Source: Halomicronema sp. CCY15110
GTDB lineage: Bacteria > Cyanobacteriota > Cyanobacteriia > Phormidesmidales > Phormidesmidaceae
Reading direction: 5' to 3'
Length of the DNA stretch: 64,000 bases
NCBI RefSeq assembly: GCF_016888165.1
Contig: NZ_JACSWC010000158.1
Location: 18,973-82,972, forward strand
Below the pieces are notes generated by a model that did no database searches, was not told the origin of the DNA, and saw only the letters and a program-made list of their open reading frames with translations. Both the position numbers and the translations under genes were made by a program. Below are positions 33,726 through 43,339 of this stretch, piece after piece. How positions within the stretch are numbered: position 1 is the first letter of the stretch; each line of letters starts with the position of its first letter.

Positions 33726-36281
33726 TTACAGATAGGCGATAGTAACACCCGTGCCGCCATCCGCTTGCTCAGCCGCTTCAAACTTTTGTACTTGAGGATG
33801 ACGTTTGAGGTAGTCGTGTACACCGCGCCGCAGCTTGCCAGTACCGTGACCGTGGATAATCCAAATTGGCCCTTGAGCGCAGGCGATCGCATCTTCTAAC
33901 TTACTCTCCGCTTCGGCGACCCGCATGCCCCTTAAATCAAATGTATTTTGAGAGGTGCGGACAGCCGGGGCCGCAGGCGGCGGCGAGGGGGGTGGGGTCA
34001 TGACCTTGGGCTTCGGCAGTTCGGCTTTTTCGCCTTGTAGAGACTCGATCTCGGCCAGGCCCACGGTCATCTTCATCAACCCAAAGCGCACCATGACTTT
34101 ACCGTCTTCGTCGGGATCAGTCAGAACTTCAGCGGTTTGCCCGAGGCTGGGAATCCGGATGCGATCGCCCATTTGTGGCTTAAAGCCCGACTTGGGCGGT
34201 TTCGCTGGGGCTGGAGCCTGATGTTGGGTGGCAATTTGGTTGACGGCATCCGTGGCCTTTTGAGCCGCTTGGGCAGTGGGCTCACCCTGTTGTAAGCGGC
34301 GAATGACCTGAGCAATTTCTTTGCGAGCATCGGTAATCGCTGCTTGCACCGCCTTTTCTTGCTGCTGCTTGAGTTCCCGCTCTCTTGCTTCCAGAAAGGC
34401 GGCTTTGCGGGCGACCTGCCGATGCAGTTTTTCCGTTTCTGCTAAGAGTTGGGCTGCGGCGTCGGCTTTGGTTTCCTGCTGTTTGCGCTGAGCCTCTAAT
34501 CCGGCGATGACCTGGTTTACGTCTTGTTGGTGGGTAATGCTGATTTGGTCACGGGCTTCGGTCACAATGGCTGCGTCTAGTCCTAACCGCTGGGCAATGG
34601 TCAGCGCATTGGAACGGCCCGGAATGCCCCACAACAAGCGGTAGGTGGGGGACAGACTCACGTCGTCAAATTCCACGGAGGCATTTTCAAAGCGATCGTC
34701 CTCGTACTTCAGCGCTTTCAGTTCGCCGTAGTGGGTCGTGGCCACGGTAAAGCGGGCATGATCCGCGAGATAGTGCAACAGGGCGATCGCCAGCGCACTC
34801 CCCTCTGACGGATCAGTGCCAGCCCCCACTTCGTCCAGCAGCACCAGCGTGTTGGTGAATGCGGGGGACGGGGGACGGGGGCGAGGGGGCAACGGTTCTG
34901 TGATAAGTGGAGCAGAAGGAGAAGGCGACTGAGTTGCTGGCTCTTGAGAACCGGTGAAGAGGGCGGGAGGCGTAGCCGCTGCTGATTGATCGCGATCGAC
35001 GGATGGCGGAACTACGGCTGATTCTGAGGATGACTCGGTAGGAGGTTGAATGGCAGCCAAAATGCGGCTAATGCGCTTGATGTGGCCGGAAAACGTGGAT
35101 AGGCTTTGCTCAATAGATTGCTCATCGCCAATATCGGCCAAAACTTGCTCAAACCAGGGAATTTCTACGGGCTCCCGAGCCGGAATGTAGAGTCCAGCTT
35201 TGGCCATCAATGCCGCCAAGCCAATGGTTTTCAGGGTGACAGTTTTGCCCCCGGTGTTGGGCCCGGTAATCGCGACAACCCGGGTTTGAGGATTCACAAT
35301 GACATCAATAGGCACCACGTCGCTGCCGTCTTCGTGGCGCTGTTGCCACACCAACAGGGGATGACGCAGCTTGCGCAGGGTCGTTTGCTCGGTGGGGGGT
35401 ACAAAGCGCGGCGCGTTGGCTCCCAGCCAGTCGCCATAGCGGGCGCGGGCAGCGGCTAAATCCAGCACGGTGACGATGCGCAAGAGGTCTTCCAGGTCGT
35501 CGTGAACGGCGGCCACTTTGGCGGTCAGCGCCCGACAAATGGCCTCTTCTTCCACTTGTTCTTGCCGTTGTAACTGGCGCAGGCGATTGCCCATCTGGAT
35601 AATGCTGTTGGGCTCAATATAGAGGGTCGCGCCACTGGTAGAAGCGTCGTGAACAATGCCAGAAATGGCGTCTTTTTGGGGGGCTTTGACGGGGATGACG
35701 AAGCGATCGCCGCGCTGGGTGATCACCGCTTCCTGGATGGCGTTGCTCTGCTGTTGCAGGATGTTGTTCAGCTTTTGATAAATTTGGCTGCGCTGTGCTT
35801 TTAATTGCTCGCGAATGCCGCCTAGCTTGGGCGTGGCGCGATCGGCGACTTTGCCGCGATCGTCAATACAGTAGTGAATGTCTTGTTCCAGTTCTGGATA
35901 GGTGCGGAGCGGCGCAACGAGTTCCGACAAGGTGGGTAACTCGCCGTCTTCAAAACCATCGATCGCCCGCCGCAGTTGGCGCGCCCCCGCGAGAGTGGTC
36001 GCAATATCCAGCAGTTCTGGCGGTTGTAAACAGCCCTGACGTTGGGCCCGTGCCAGCGCGTCGCCAATGTCTTGAATGCCCGCAAACTTTAGCCCCGGCG
36101 GTCGTTGGTCAATCTGCATGGCTTCGCCGGTTTGGGCTAAGAGTTGCTCACTGTCAGCTTGCTGAGTAGGCAACGGTAGTTGCCGGGCGGCGATCGCCCC
36201 CAACTTAGTTGCCGCAAAGGTCGATAAATGTTGACAGAGACGAGACCACTCTAAGAGAGCAAGCGCTTCAGATTGAATCAA
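33726..36281 (-). CDS. mutS2: MutS2 family endonuclease/ATPase with Smr domain
   Basis: MutS-homologue acting on branched DNA, or in ribosome rescue as reported for bacterial MutS2. The order is a helical core/clamp region (about residues 1-310), Walker A GPNTGGKTVTLKT (about 340), Walker B LVLLDEVGAGTDPSEG (about 478), and a long Gln/Ala/Lys coiled coil. A KOW-like segment (GDRIRIPSLGQTAEVL) follows, and a C-terminal Smr nuclease domain with FDLRGMRVAEAESKLE and IIHGHGTGKLRRGV. At 851 residues it is longer than usual (about 790). The excess is a low-complexity Ser/Pro/Thr insert at about residues 411-473, between the ABC signature region and Walker B. Adjacent downstream to the Cache-HAMP gene. 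Confidence 0.93.
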   Translation of the reverse strand: MIQSEALALLEWSRLCQHLSTFAATKLGAIAARQLPLPTQQADSEQLLAQTGEAMQIDQRPPGLKFAGIQDIGDALARAQRQGCLQPPELLDIATTLAGARQLRRAIDGFEDGELPTLSELVAPLRTYPELEQDIHYCIDDRGKVADRATPKLGGIREQLKAQRSQIYQKLNNILQQQSNAIQEAVITQRGDRFVIPVKAPQKDAISGIVHDASTSGATLYIEPNSIIQMGNRLRQLQRQEQVEEEAICRALTAKVAAVHDDLEDLLRIVTVLDLAAARARYGDWLGANAPRFVPPTEQTTLRKLRHPLLVWQQRHEDGSDVVPIDVIVNPQTRVVAITGPNTGGKTVTLKTIGLAALMAKAGLYIPAREPVEIPWFEQVLADIGDEQSIEQSLSTFSGHIKRISRILAAIQPPTESSSESAVVPPSVDRDQSAAATPPALFTGSQEPATQSPSPSAPLITEPLPPRPRPPSPAFTNTLVLLDEVGAGTDPSEGSALAIALLHYLADHARFTVATTHYGELKALKYEDDRFENASVEFDDVSLSPTYRLLWGIPGRSNALTIAQRLGLDAAIVTEARDQISITHQQDVNQVIAGLEAQRKQQETKADAAAQLLAETEKLHRQVARKAAFLEARERELKQQQEKAVQAAITDARKEIAQVIRRLQQGEPTAQAAQKATDAVNQIATQHQAPAPAKPPKSGFKPQMGDRIRIPSLGQTAEVLTDPDEDGKVMVRFGLMKMTVGLAEIESLQGEKAELPKPKVMTPPPSPPPAAPAVRTSQNTFDLRGMRVAEAESKLEDAIACAQGPIWIIHGHGTGKLRRGVHDYLKRHPQVQKFEAAEQADGGTGVTIAYL

Positions 36282-36873
36282 AACTAGTTAATCGTCGGTG
36301 AACAAAGAATCAAAGACTATGAATACAGCCTTTAGATTCAGTATAGATTCTTGAACCGATGACCGAATATCTACAGAAACTTAATCCAGACTTCAGTGAA
36401 AATTCAATCAAACTCGGGATAAATAGCCATAGAGTCAGTATATTTTCTGAAATAGGGGGAGACGGCCTGGAGTCATAGAAGGGAATGACTAAACTTATTA
36501 CGAGCAAATTTCGCTAGGCCCAAAAGCACACGCTGCAGTTCAGCAGCTTGCCCAGACGCAGTCGTGACCCTGGGGACAGCCAAGAAATCAGGGCTGTGGG
36601 TGGGTTAAGAGGCGATCGCTGGCGTCGGCAACACCATGGCAGGGCCACATTCGATCGCCCCACCAGACCCACTCATGCAAAATTCCCGGAGGAGGATTTA
36701 ACTAGACTTACCGGATTCCTTCAATCAGCGTTAGAAAGAGACTCCTAAGGTCAGATTAGGGAATTTTGTTGGTGTACTGCCTAATTTGAATTCGGGAATC
36801 GAGCCGCCCAAACCACACGCTGGCGATCGCTAGCCCTATTCGCTCACGCTCACCCGCGACTACAGTTCACAGC
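36282..36873. other. 590 bp intergenic region (mutS2 / cyclase)
   Basis: No supported gene. The frame at 36548-36748 ends in a protein-like stretch (FPEEDLTRLTGFLQSALE) after arginine-rich, implausible sequence, so it may be a decayed fragment. The region must hold the divergent promoters of mutS2 and the cyclase gene; AT-rich DNA at 36310-36500 is the best candidate area. Confidence 0.35.
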
Positions 36874-39800
36874 ATGTCCACTCCACCTCACTCGCGCTCG
36901 CCACAGTCTGGCACTCGACAACCACCATTACGCCTGGTTTTGGTCGTGTCGTTTGTCCTGCAAATTACCGCAGCGGTGGGGTTGACCACAGCGCTCTCTT
37001 GGCGCAATGGGCAAAAAGCCGTCGATGATTTAGCTTCCCAACTGAGCGAAAAGGCGGCTAATCGGATCCGCGAACATGTGCAGACCTATTTGCTCCAGCC
37101 GAACTTGCTCCAGCGCGACAGTCGTAGCAACCTCTTTTACGGCGATGTGGCCCTGTCGAACTCCCAGGCAATCGCGCGACATTTTTGGCATCAAATTCGC
37201 GCGTCCGATGGCATCACCAGCATTTATCTGGGCTATCCCAACGGCACGTTTGTGGGCATTCAAGAGCGCAACAACGGCCAGACTGTGCTGTGGGAGGTAA
37301 CTCCAGAAACGCAGCCTCAGCGGTTGACCTATCGTTTGAATGAGGCGGGAGAACGGCGAGAACAGTTAAGTTCGCAGTTCTATGACCCTCGCGGGCGGCC
37401 TTGGTACCAGGCCGTAGTCAAAAATCGCCATGCGAGCTGGAGTCCCATTTACAAGTTTGCGTCGCAGGACTATTCCGTTTTGGGCATTACGCTAGCCGCG
37501 CCCATTCATGGCGATCGCGGCAAGTTACAGGGCGTTTTAGCGCTGGATCTCACGCTAGAACAAATCAGTAGCTATTTGCGAACGCTCAATATCAGCCCCA
37601 ATGGCGAGGCATTTATCATCGAGCGCACAGGTGACATCGTGGCCACCTCAGCCGATGAGTTACCGTTTTTGACCCTAGCAAGTGGCGAACAGACGCGACT
37701 GCCCGCCACCGCCAGCCAAGAACCGATTATTCGGGAGGCGGCCCAATATCTAATCGCCGAATATGGCAGCCTCGAACAGGTCAACACCGCCCAGCAGTTC
37801 ACTTATGATTTGGCCGGCCAGGACCAACTTGTCCAAATTGTGCCGTTCCGCGATGGTCGGGGACTCGATTGGCTGATTGTGACAGCTATTCCCGAAGCGG
37901 ATTTCAAAGGTCAAATCGCGGAGAATACGCGCAATACGCTGCTGCTGTGTCTGCTATCTCTGATTGTCGCGGGCATCATTGCGGGCATTACCGCCCGTTG
38001 GGTGGCTCAACCGATCCATCGCCTGAGCGCAGCCTCTAAAAAGCTGGCTGTCGGCACCTGGGACTCGCCGCTGCCCAACGGTCGCTTTCAGGAACTGTCG
38101 GAGCTATCGTACTCGTTTGAAAGTATGGCCCAGCAGCTGAAGCAGTCTTTTCAACAACTTGAAGACCACAACTACGAGCTGAAACGCCTGGACAAACTGA
38201 AAGATGAGTTTTTAGCCAATACCTCCCATGAGTTGCGGACGCCCCTGAACGGCATTATCGGCTTGGCGGAGTCGCTGATTGATGGTGCCAGCGGGCCGCA
38301 GACCCGGCAGACGAAGGGCAACTTGGCGATGATTGTCGCTAGCGGTAAGCGCTTATCGGCGTTGGTGGATGACATTCTTGACTTTGCCCAACTGCAACAA
38401 GACCGGGTCGAAATTCATCCCCGGCCAGTCGGGGTGCGCGAGGCGGCAGAAGTGGTACTGACCCTGAGTCGGCCCCTCGCTCGGGAAAAAAAGGTGCAGC
38501 TGGTGAACGCCGTCTCGCCCAAATTACCGCCGGTATTGGCCGATGAAAATCGCCTACAGCAAATCTTGCATAATCTGGTGGGCAATGCCGTCAAGTTTAC
38601 GGACTATGGCATGGTGGGCATCTCGGCGCAGATTATTCGTCAAGATGAGGGCCAGCTGGTCATGCTGTCGGCAAATTTGCCGAGCATTTGTCCGCGACCG
38701 CAACCAGTGGATGAGTTCCTGTCGGCGGCGGGGGCGCATCGCGTGGCGGGCAAGTCGTTGGCCCAGCCTGACGACAACGACCACACCCGCCAGCCGCTGA
38801 GCGCCAGCGGGGTTACCCCGTCACTCAGATCCACCACCAAGGCCGCCGACAGTCCGGCAGAGGTGGCCGCTGAAACGGCTGGTTACTACCTCGCCATCAC
38901 GGTGTCTGACACCGGGATTGGGATTCCCGAAGACAAGTTAGAGGGAATTTTTGAGCCGTTTGTGCAAGCCGATGGCTCGACTTCGCGGGTGTATGGGGGC
39001 ATGGGCATTGGTCTGGCGGTGTCGCAAAAGTTAGTCGAGTTGCAGGGGGGCACGTTTCAGGTGCTGTCGGCGGTCGGGGTCGGGTCACAATTCACCTTTA
39101 CGCTACCGATCACCACCCAAGCCCATGGGCTCCCGCTGGCAGAATCCGACTGGTCAACGTTGACGACTGAGCGATCGCGCTTCCCGATCGCCGGACTACC
39201 GCTAGAGCTGCCGCCGATTGCCCCGGCCCCGGCAGTATTAGAGACTGAGATCGATTCATCCATTGCTGTCGGTTCATCCGCCAACGATGTGGCCGATGCG
39301 GTATTGGCGCGTAGCAACTTTTCGATTTTGGTAGTGGATGATGAGCCCATTAATCGGCAGGTCATTCGCAATCACCTAGCGGTGCATAACTACCGTGTCA
39401 TCCAGGCTGGCAGCGGCCCAGAGGCGTTGGCCTTACTGGAAAACGGTCTGCAGCCAGATGCGATTTTGCTCGATGTCATGATGCCACAAATGACGGGCTT
39501 TGAAGTGTGCCGTAAGCTGCGAGAGACCTATCCGGCCCATGTGCTGCCGATCATGATGCTGACGGCCAAAAATCAGGTGGGCGATCTGGTCTCGGGGCTA
39601 TCGGCGGGGGCCAATGATTATCTCACCAAACCGATTTCTAAAGATGAGCTGCTGGCGCGTCTGAAGACGCACCTGTATCTGGCCAAAATCAATCAGGCCT
39701 ATGGGCGCTTTGTGCCCCGAGAGTTTTTGCAATTTTTAGACAAAGAAAGCATTGTCGAGGTGGAACTCGGCAACCATGTGGAGCGGCAAATGTCGGTGGT

Positions 39801-40515
39801 ATTTGCGGATATTCGCGATTTCACCACGCTGTCGGAACAGATGAGCCCGGAGGATAATTTCAAGTTTTTGAATGCGTTTTTGTCGCGCATGGAACCCGCG
39901 ATCGCAGAACACCATGGATTCGTCGATAAGTATATTGGCGATGCGATTATGGCGCTGTTTAGCCGGGGGGCAGATGATGCCTTGCAAGCCGCGATTGAGA
40001 TGCTGCGGCGCTTAGAAATATACAACGAAGAGCGATCGCAGTATGACAAAATCCCCCTTGAGGTTGGCATTGGCATTAACACCGGGAAGGTGATGCTGGG
40101 CACCGTTGGCGGTCGTAATCGCATGGATAGCACCGCTATCAGTGACACTGTCAATGTCGCGGCGCGGATTGAGCGCATGACCCGTATTTACAGTGCCAAC
40201 CTGTTGATTTCTCATCACACTTTTTTAGCCTTGAGTGATTCGAATCAGTATGCGATGCGGGTCATTGATCGGGTACAGGTGAAGGGCAAGGTCGCCTATG
40301 TCAGTGTGTATGAGGTATTTGAGCCAGATGCCCCCACCCAACGCGAGGGCAAACTGAAGAGCCGTACCGATTTTGAAACCGGGCTGGCGTATTTTTACCA
40401 AAATCGTTTTGCCGACGCCCAACAGCGATTCCAGCGATGTTTAGACATCTGTCCCACCGATAAAGTAGCCGAAAGCTATTACGAACGATGTACTACCTTG
40501 CTACAGCCGCTGTGA
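36874..40515 (+). CDS. hybrid histidine kinase / class III nucleotide cyclase (Cache-HAMP-HisKA-HATPase-REC-cyclase)
   Basis: A 1213-residue membrane signalling protein. It has a first helix at about residues 22-44, a periplasmic Cache sensor (FYDPRGRPWYQAVVK), a second helix (about 352-374) and HAMP. HisKA carries a phospho-His in SHELRTPLNG (about 450), and HATPase shows NAVKF, DTGIGIPEDK and GMGIGLAVSQ. The receiver has DDEPIN and the phospho-acceptor in LLDVMMPQ (about 867). The class III catalytic domain (about 970-1150) has metal Asp residues in VFADIRDFT and DKYIGDAIM and the DTVNVAAR transition-state motif. A TPR-like tail ends it. All modules look intact. The order resembles cyanobacterial CyaC-type adenylate cyclases; cAMP is likely but cGMP is not excluded. 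Confidence 0.93.
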   Translation: MSTPPHSRSPQSGTRQPPLRLVLVVSFVLQITAAVGLTTALSWRNGQKAVDDLASQLSEKAANRIREHVQTYLLQPNLLQRDSRSNLFYGDVALSNSQAIARHFWHQIRASDGITSIYLGYPNGTFVGIQERNNGQTVLWEVTPETQPQRLTYRLNEAGERREQLSSQFYDPRGRPWYQAVVKNRHASWSPIYKFASQDYSVLGITLAAPIHGDRGKLQGVLALDLTLEQISSYLRTLNISPNGEAFIIERTGDIVATSADELPFLTLASGEQTRLPATASQEPIIREAAQYLIAEYGSLEQVNTAQQFTYDLAGQDQLVQIVPFRDGRGLDWLIVTAIPEADFKGQIAENTRNTLLLCLLSLIVAGIIAGITARWVAQPIHRLSAASKKLAVGTWDSPLPNGRFQELSELSYSFESMAQQLKQSFQQLEDHNYELKRLDKLKDEFLANTSHELRTPLNGIIGLAESLIDGASGPQTRQTKGNLAMIVASGKRLSALVDDILDFAQLQQDRVEIHPRPVGVREAAEVVLTLSRPLAREKKVQLVNAVSPKLPPVLADENRLQQILHNLVGNAVKFTDYGMVGISAQIIRQDEGQLVMLSANLPSICPRPQPVDEFLSAAGAHRVAGKSLAQPDDNDHTRQPLSASGVTPSLRSTTKAADSPAEVAAETAGYYLAITVSDTGIGIPEDKLEGIFEPFVQADGSTSRVYGGMGIGLAVSQKLVELQGGTFQVLSAVGVGSQFTFTLPITTQAHGLPLAESDWSTLTTERSRFPIAGLPLELPPIAPAPAVLETEIDSSIAVGSSANDVADAVLARSNFSILVVDDEPINRQVIRNHLAVHNYRVIQAGSGPEALALLENGLQPDAILLDVMMPQMTGFEVCRKLRETYPAHVLPIMMLTAKNQVGDLVSGLSAGANDYLTKPISKDELLARLKTHLYLAKINQAYGRFVPREFLQFLDKESIVEVELGNHVERQMSVVFADIRDFTTLSEQMSPEDNFKFLNAFLSRMEPAIAEHHGFVDKYIGDAIMALFSRGADDALQAAIEMLRRLEIYNEERSQYDKIPLEVGIGINTGKVMLGTVGGRNRMDSTAISDTVNVAARIERMTRIYSANLLISHHTFLALSDSNQYAMRVIDRVQVKGKVAYVSVYEVFEPDAPTQREGKLKSRTDFETGLAYFYQNRFADAQQRFQRCLDICPTDKVAESYYERCTTLLQPL

Positions 40516-40591
40516 TGGCAAGGTAGCACTCCCGACTCGGCCCAGGGCCGGGGTTGAGGCGTCGCGATCGCTCGGGCAATTCACCTATCGC

Positions 40592-41668
40592 CTATTCCGC
40601 TGGTTCTACAGAAGGGCAGAGCTGATTGACATCACCGTAGTAGGCCAACAAGCTGTAGGTCTGTAAATGACAGAGGTCTTGCTGAATGATGGCCTGCTCT
40701 TGCTCGTAGGTGAAATCAATCGGAGTTTGACCGAGCAGAATTTCGATGAGGCCGGGCTCGTCGTACCCAATGCGGACTAATTGGTAGTCTTCACCCAGTT
40801 CTAGCGATGCGGCCAGGGCCGCGATCGCGTCAGGTCGGCCACTGGTGCCATCAATCAGGTTGTATTGCTCAGCCTGTTCGGTACCAAAAATGAACGCGCC
40901 CATTTCTTGCCGTAGAGTTTGTTCAGAAATGTCCCGAGTTTCGGCGACATGGGTCACGAAGTTGTCATATTCGTTATTGATGTTAACCCGCAGATTTTCC
41001 AGTTCTTCTTCGGTGGGCTGGCGAAAGGGGTTGCCCAAATCTTTGCCTTTGCCCGCTGAGATCACAAACTGTTGAATGCCTCCCTGGGTCGTGACCCCGC
41101 CGCCGAACAAGCCCCCATCGATCGCGACGGGATCGTTGAAATACACCAGGGTTGGGCCAATCACCCCAATACTGCCAACGATGCTCCCCGGAGCTGCCCG
41201 GATCTGATCAGCAGCCACCATTGACCACACCCCCCCAGAAGCGGAAAGCCCTTCCACATAGGCGTGTACGGGGCTTTCAGTGGCGTCCTTATAATCAGCC
41301 AGGGCGTCATAAACGATGTTCGACCCAACAACGGTGCCGCCAGGGGTCGACACCCGCAAAAAGATGCCCTGGATGCGATCGTCTTCAGCGACCTTTTCCA
41401 TGAGTTTTTGAAACTGGTAGGCATAGGTGACGCTGGAATCGAGCCCAAAGAAGCCCGAGTTAGAAGGGCTGTTGAGAATTGGCCCGTTGAGGCGCAGTTC
41501 CAGCAGGTAGTTTTCGCTATCTTCATCGCCGTCAACATAGCGAAAATCGAGGGCGTCGTCTTCGCCCTCATCGGAGCTGGAAGAAAAATCGGGAAAACAA
41601 CCCGTCACTCCCAAACCCAATACGGACACCCCTGCGAATGTTGCCAACCACCGAAGCAATTGATTCAT
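40592..41668 (-). CDS. sppA: signal peptide peptidase SppA-like (S49), predicted lipoprotein
   Basis: Membrane-bound serine protease of family S49. From the ATG at 41668 there is a signal sequence ending in a VTGC lipobox, then an acidic linker (SSSSDEGEDD). The S49 core has the nucleophile Ser in EGLSASGGVWSM and downstream SIVGSIGVIG, with a Lys in SAGKGKDLGNPF as candidate general base. The product is about 358 residues, a single-domain 36K-type SppA. The upstream ATG at 41713 would add 15 residues before the signal peptide and is unlikely; AGAGG precedes 41668. The lipoprotein form is an interesting variation, since many SppA proteins have a transmembrane anchor instead. Confidence 0.88.
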   Translation of the reverse strand: MNQLLRWLATFAGVSVLGLGVTGCFPDFSSSSDEGEDDALDFRYVDGDEDSENYLLELRLNGPILNSPSNSGFFGLDSSVTYAYQFQKLMEKVAEDDRIQGIFLRVSTPGGTVVGSNIVYDALADYKDATESPVHAYVEGLSASGGVWSMVAADQIRAAPGSIVGSIGVIGPTLVYFNDPVAIDGGLFGGGVTTQGGIQQFVISAGKGKDLGNPFRQPTEEELENLRVNINNEYDNFVTHVAETRDISEQTLRQEMGAFIFGTEQAEQYNLIDGTSGRPDAIAALAASLELGEDYQLVRIGYDEPGLIEILLGQTPIDFTYEQEQAIIQQDLCHLQTYSLLAYYGDVNQLCPSVEPAE

Positions 41669-41853
41669 GAACCTCTTTTCCCACTCAATCTTGCGGCTCG
41701 TTACGCCTATCACCGTTATGGTAGAACTATTTTTTAGTTTGCCAGCCCTTGGGCGTGAATTGTGGCTGTGGAGCAGTCGGGCATGCGGGGCATCAGAGCG
41801 CGGACGCCAGGAGCCGCAGGTCTAGGGACAAGGACGCGATGGGAGCACAGTGC

Positions 41854-43251
41854 CTACTGGCACCCTTGCTGTTGTGACCACTGGACGAGGGCTTGATCAT
41901 GAATTTCGCGCCAAGGGCGGTGATGCTGTTGGGCGATCGCGGCGCAGTCTTCGTATTCAGGATGGGCTTTGAGCGGGCGATCGCTGTTGGGCAAAAAGGC
42001 AACCTTCATCCGCACTGTTCCCCAGGGCAGCTGGAGGGGCACTAATTCGCGACGTAGACGGAGCCGGGTTTGGTCAGTGCGGCGGACTCCCAGGGTCGTC
42101 GTTTCGGTCAATAAAACCATTTCACAGGTCGCCGCTTGGGGCGGATCAGCGATTACCACGAGCAAATGCCCCGGCCGCGATTTTTTCATCATCACCGGCT
42201 GCACAAACACATCCAACGCGCCCGCCGCAAAGAGGCGATCGTACAGATAGCCGATCACCTGGGGAGATAAATCGTCAACCTGGGTTTCTAAGACGGTCAC
42301 AGTTTCCCGACCGGCTTGGGCTTCTCGCTCAGTCGTAGTGTGCGAGTGATGTGATTCGTGGGGCATATGCTCATCGGGGACATGATGGTGGGGTGGGTGT
42401 TCGTGGGGGGGATGTTCGTGGGGGGCATGGTTTTGCGGAGCCGGGTGATGGGTGGGGGCGATTTGAGTCGTGTTTGCTTGGGCGCTGGCCTTTGCGCTCA
42501 GTTGATCCACTTGACCGATCCACAGCCGCAAAATATTCGGGATTGGCAATTCCTTGTTCCCGGCCCCCAAGCCAATTTTTTGCAGTTGCATAGTCGGCGG
42601 TTCGCCAAAGCGAGTTGCCAGTTCCGTCGCGATCGCGGCTCCCGTTGGCGTCACCAGTTCTCCCGTCAGCCCCGCATTGTAAATGGGCACCTGTGCCATC
42701 TCCATCAGTTTCAGCACCGCCGGGGCGGGGACGGGTAGACGACCGTGAGCAGCGCGTACGGTACCTGTGCCCGTCGGCAGCGGCGCACAATGCAGCTCAT
42801 CAATGCCCAGCCAGTCGAACCCCAAGCAGGTGCCCACAATATCGACGATCGCATCCGTCGCCCCGACTTCGTGGAAATGCACCTGTTGCGGATCAATGCC
42901 ATGAATGGCCCCCTCGGCTTGGGCCAAGCGCCGAAAGATCGCGAGACTCCAGGCGATCGCGCGCTCTGGCAAGGGGGCCTGGGCAATAATCTGAACAATA
43001 TCGTGCAGGTGACGCACTGGGGGATGGGGGACATCTGCATGGCCTTCATGGGGCAACCGCACATCCACCTTGGTGGCCGCGATGCCATTCTTGCGAACGC
43101 TCATCGCCCTTAGCTGCACCGTTTCTGGCAGCTGTAGCTGATCAATATGGGTTTGCAAATAGTCCAACGGCACCCCCGCACTCACCAGCGCCCCCAAACA
43201 CATATCGCCCGAAATGCCGGTCGGACAATCCACAAAGGCTAAAGTCTTCAT
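41854..43251 (-). CDS. larC: nickel pincer cofactor biosynthesis protein LarC
   Basis: LarC inserts nickel into the pyridinium dithiocarboxylate nucleotide cofactor of LarA-type racemases. The start FVDCPTGISGDMCLGALV and the HFHEVGATDAIVDIVGT and TGTVRAAHGRLPVPAPA motifs are family hallmarks. A His/Pro-rich repeat of about 40 residues (about 264-305, units like HEHPPHEHPPHHH) joins the N- and C-terminal halves and is a plausible nickel store. The gene is one continuous frame; in Lactobacillus larC is read by a programmed frameshift between larC1 and larC2. No larA, larB or larE is in the window. The nickel-linked ureD is about 18 kb away. Confidence 0.9.
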   Translation of the reverse strand: MKTLAFVDCPTGISGDMCLGALVSAGVPLDYLQTHIDQLQLPETVQLRAMSVRKNGIAATKVDVRLPHEGHADVPHPPVRHLHDIVQIIAQAPLPERAIAWSLAIFRRLAQAEGAIHGIDPQQVHFHEVGATDAIVDIVGTCLGFDWLGIDELHCAPLPTGTGTVRAAHGRLPVPAPAVLKLMEMAQVPIYNAGLTGELVTPTGAAIATELATRFGEPPTMQLQKIGLGAGNKELPIPNILRLWIGQVDQLSAKASAQANTTQIAPTHHPAPQNHAPHEHPPHEHPPHHHVPDEHMPHESHHSHTTTEREAQAGRETVTVLETQVDDLSPQVIGYLYDRLFAAGALDVFVQPVMMKKSRPGHLLVVIADPPQAATCEMVLLTETTTLGVRRTDQTRLRLRRELVPLQLPWGTVRMKVAFLPNSDRPLKAHPEYEDCAAIAQQHHRPWREIHDQALVQWSQQQGCQ

Positions 43252-43339
43252 ACAAAGTCGCTGAACCTATCATGACCATCTTTCATAATGAAGACTACCT
43301 TGCCCCGACGGCACAAACTACAGCGCGAGGAGGTTCTCC

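Noticed and set aside
36548..36748. 66-codon frame upstream of the cyclase gene
   Set aside because: Only the last 25 residues look protein-like; the rest is arginine-rich shadow. At most a decayed fragment.
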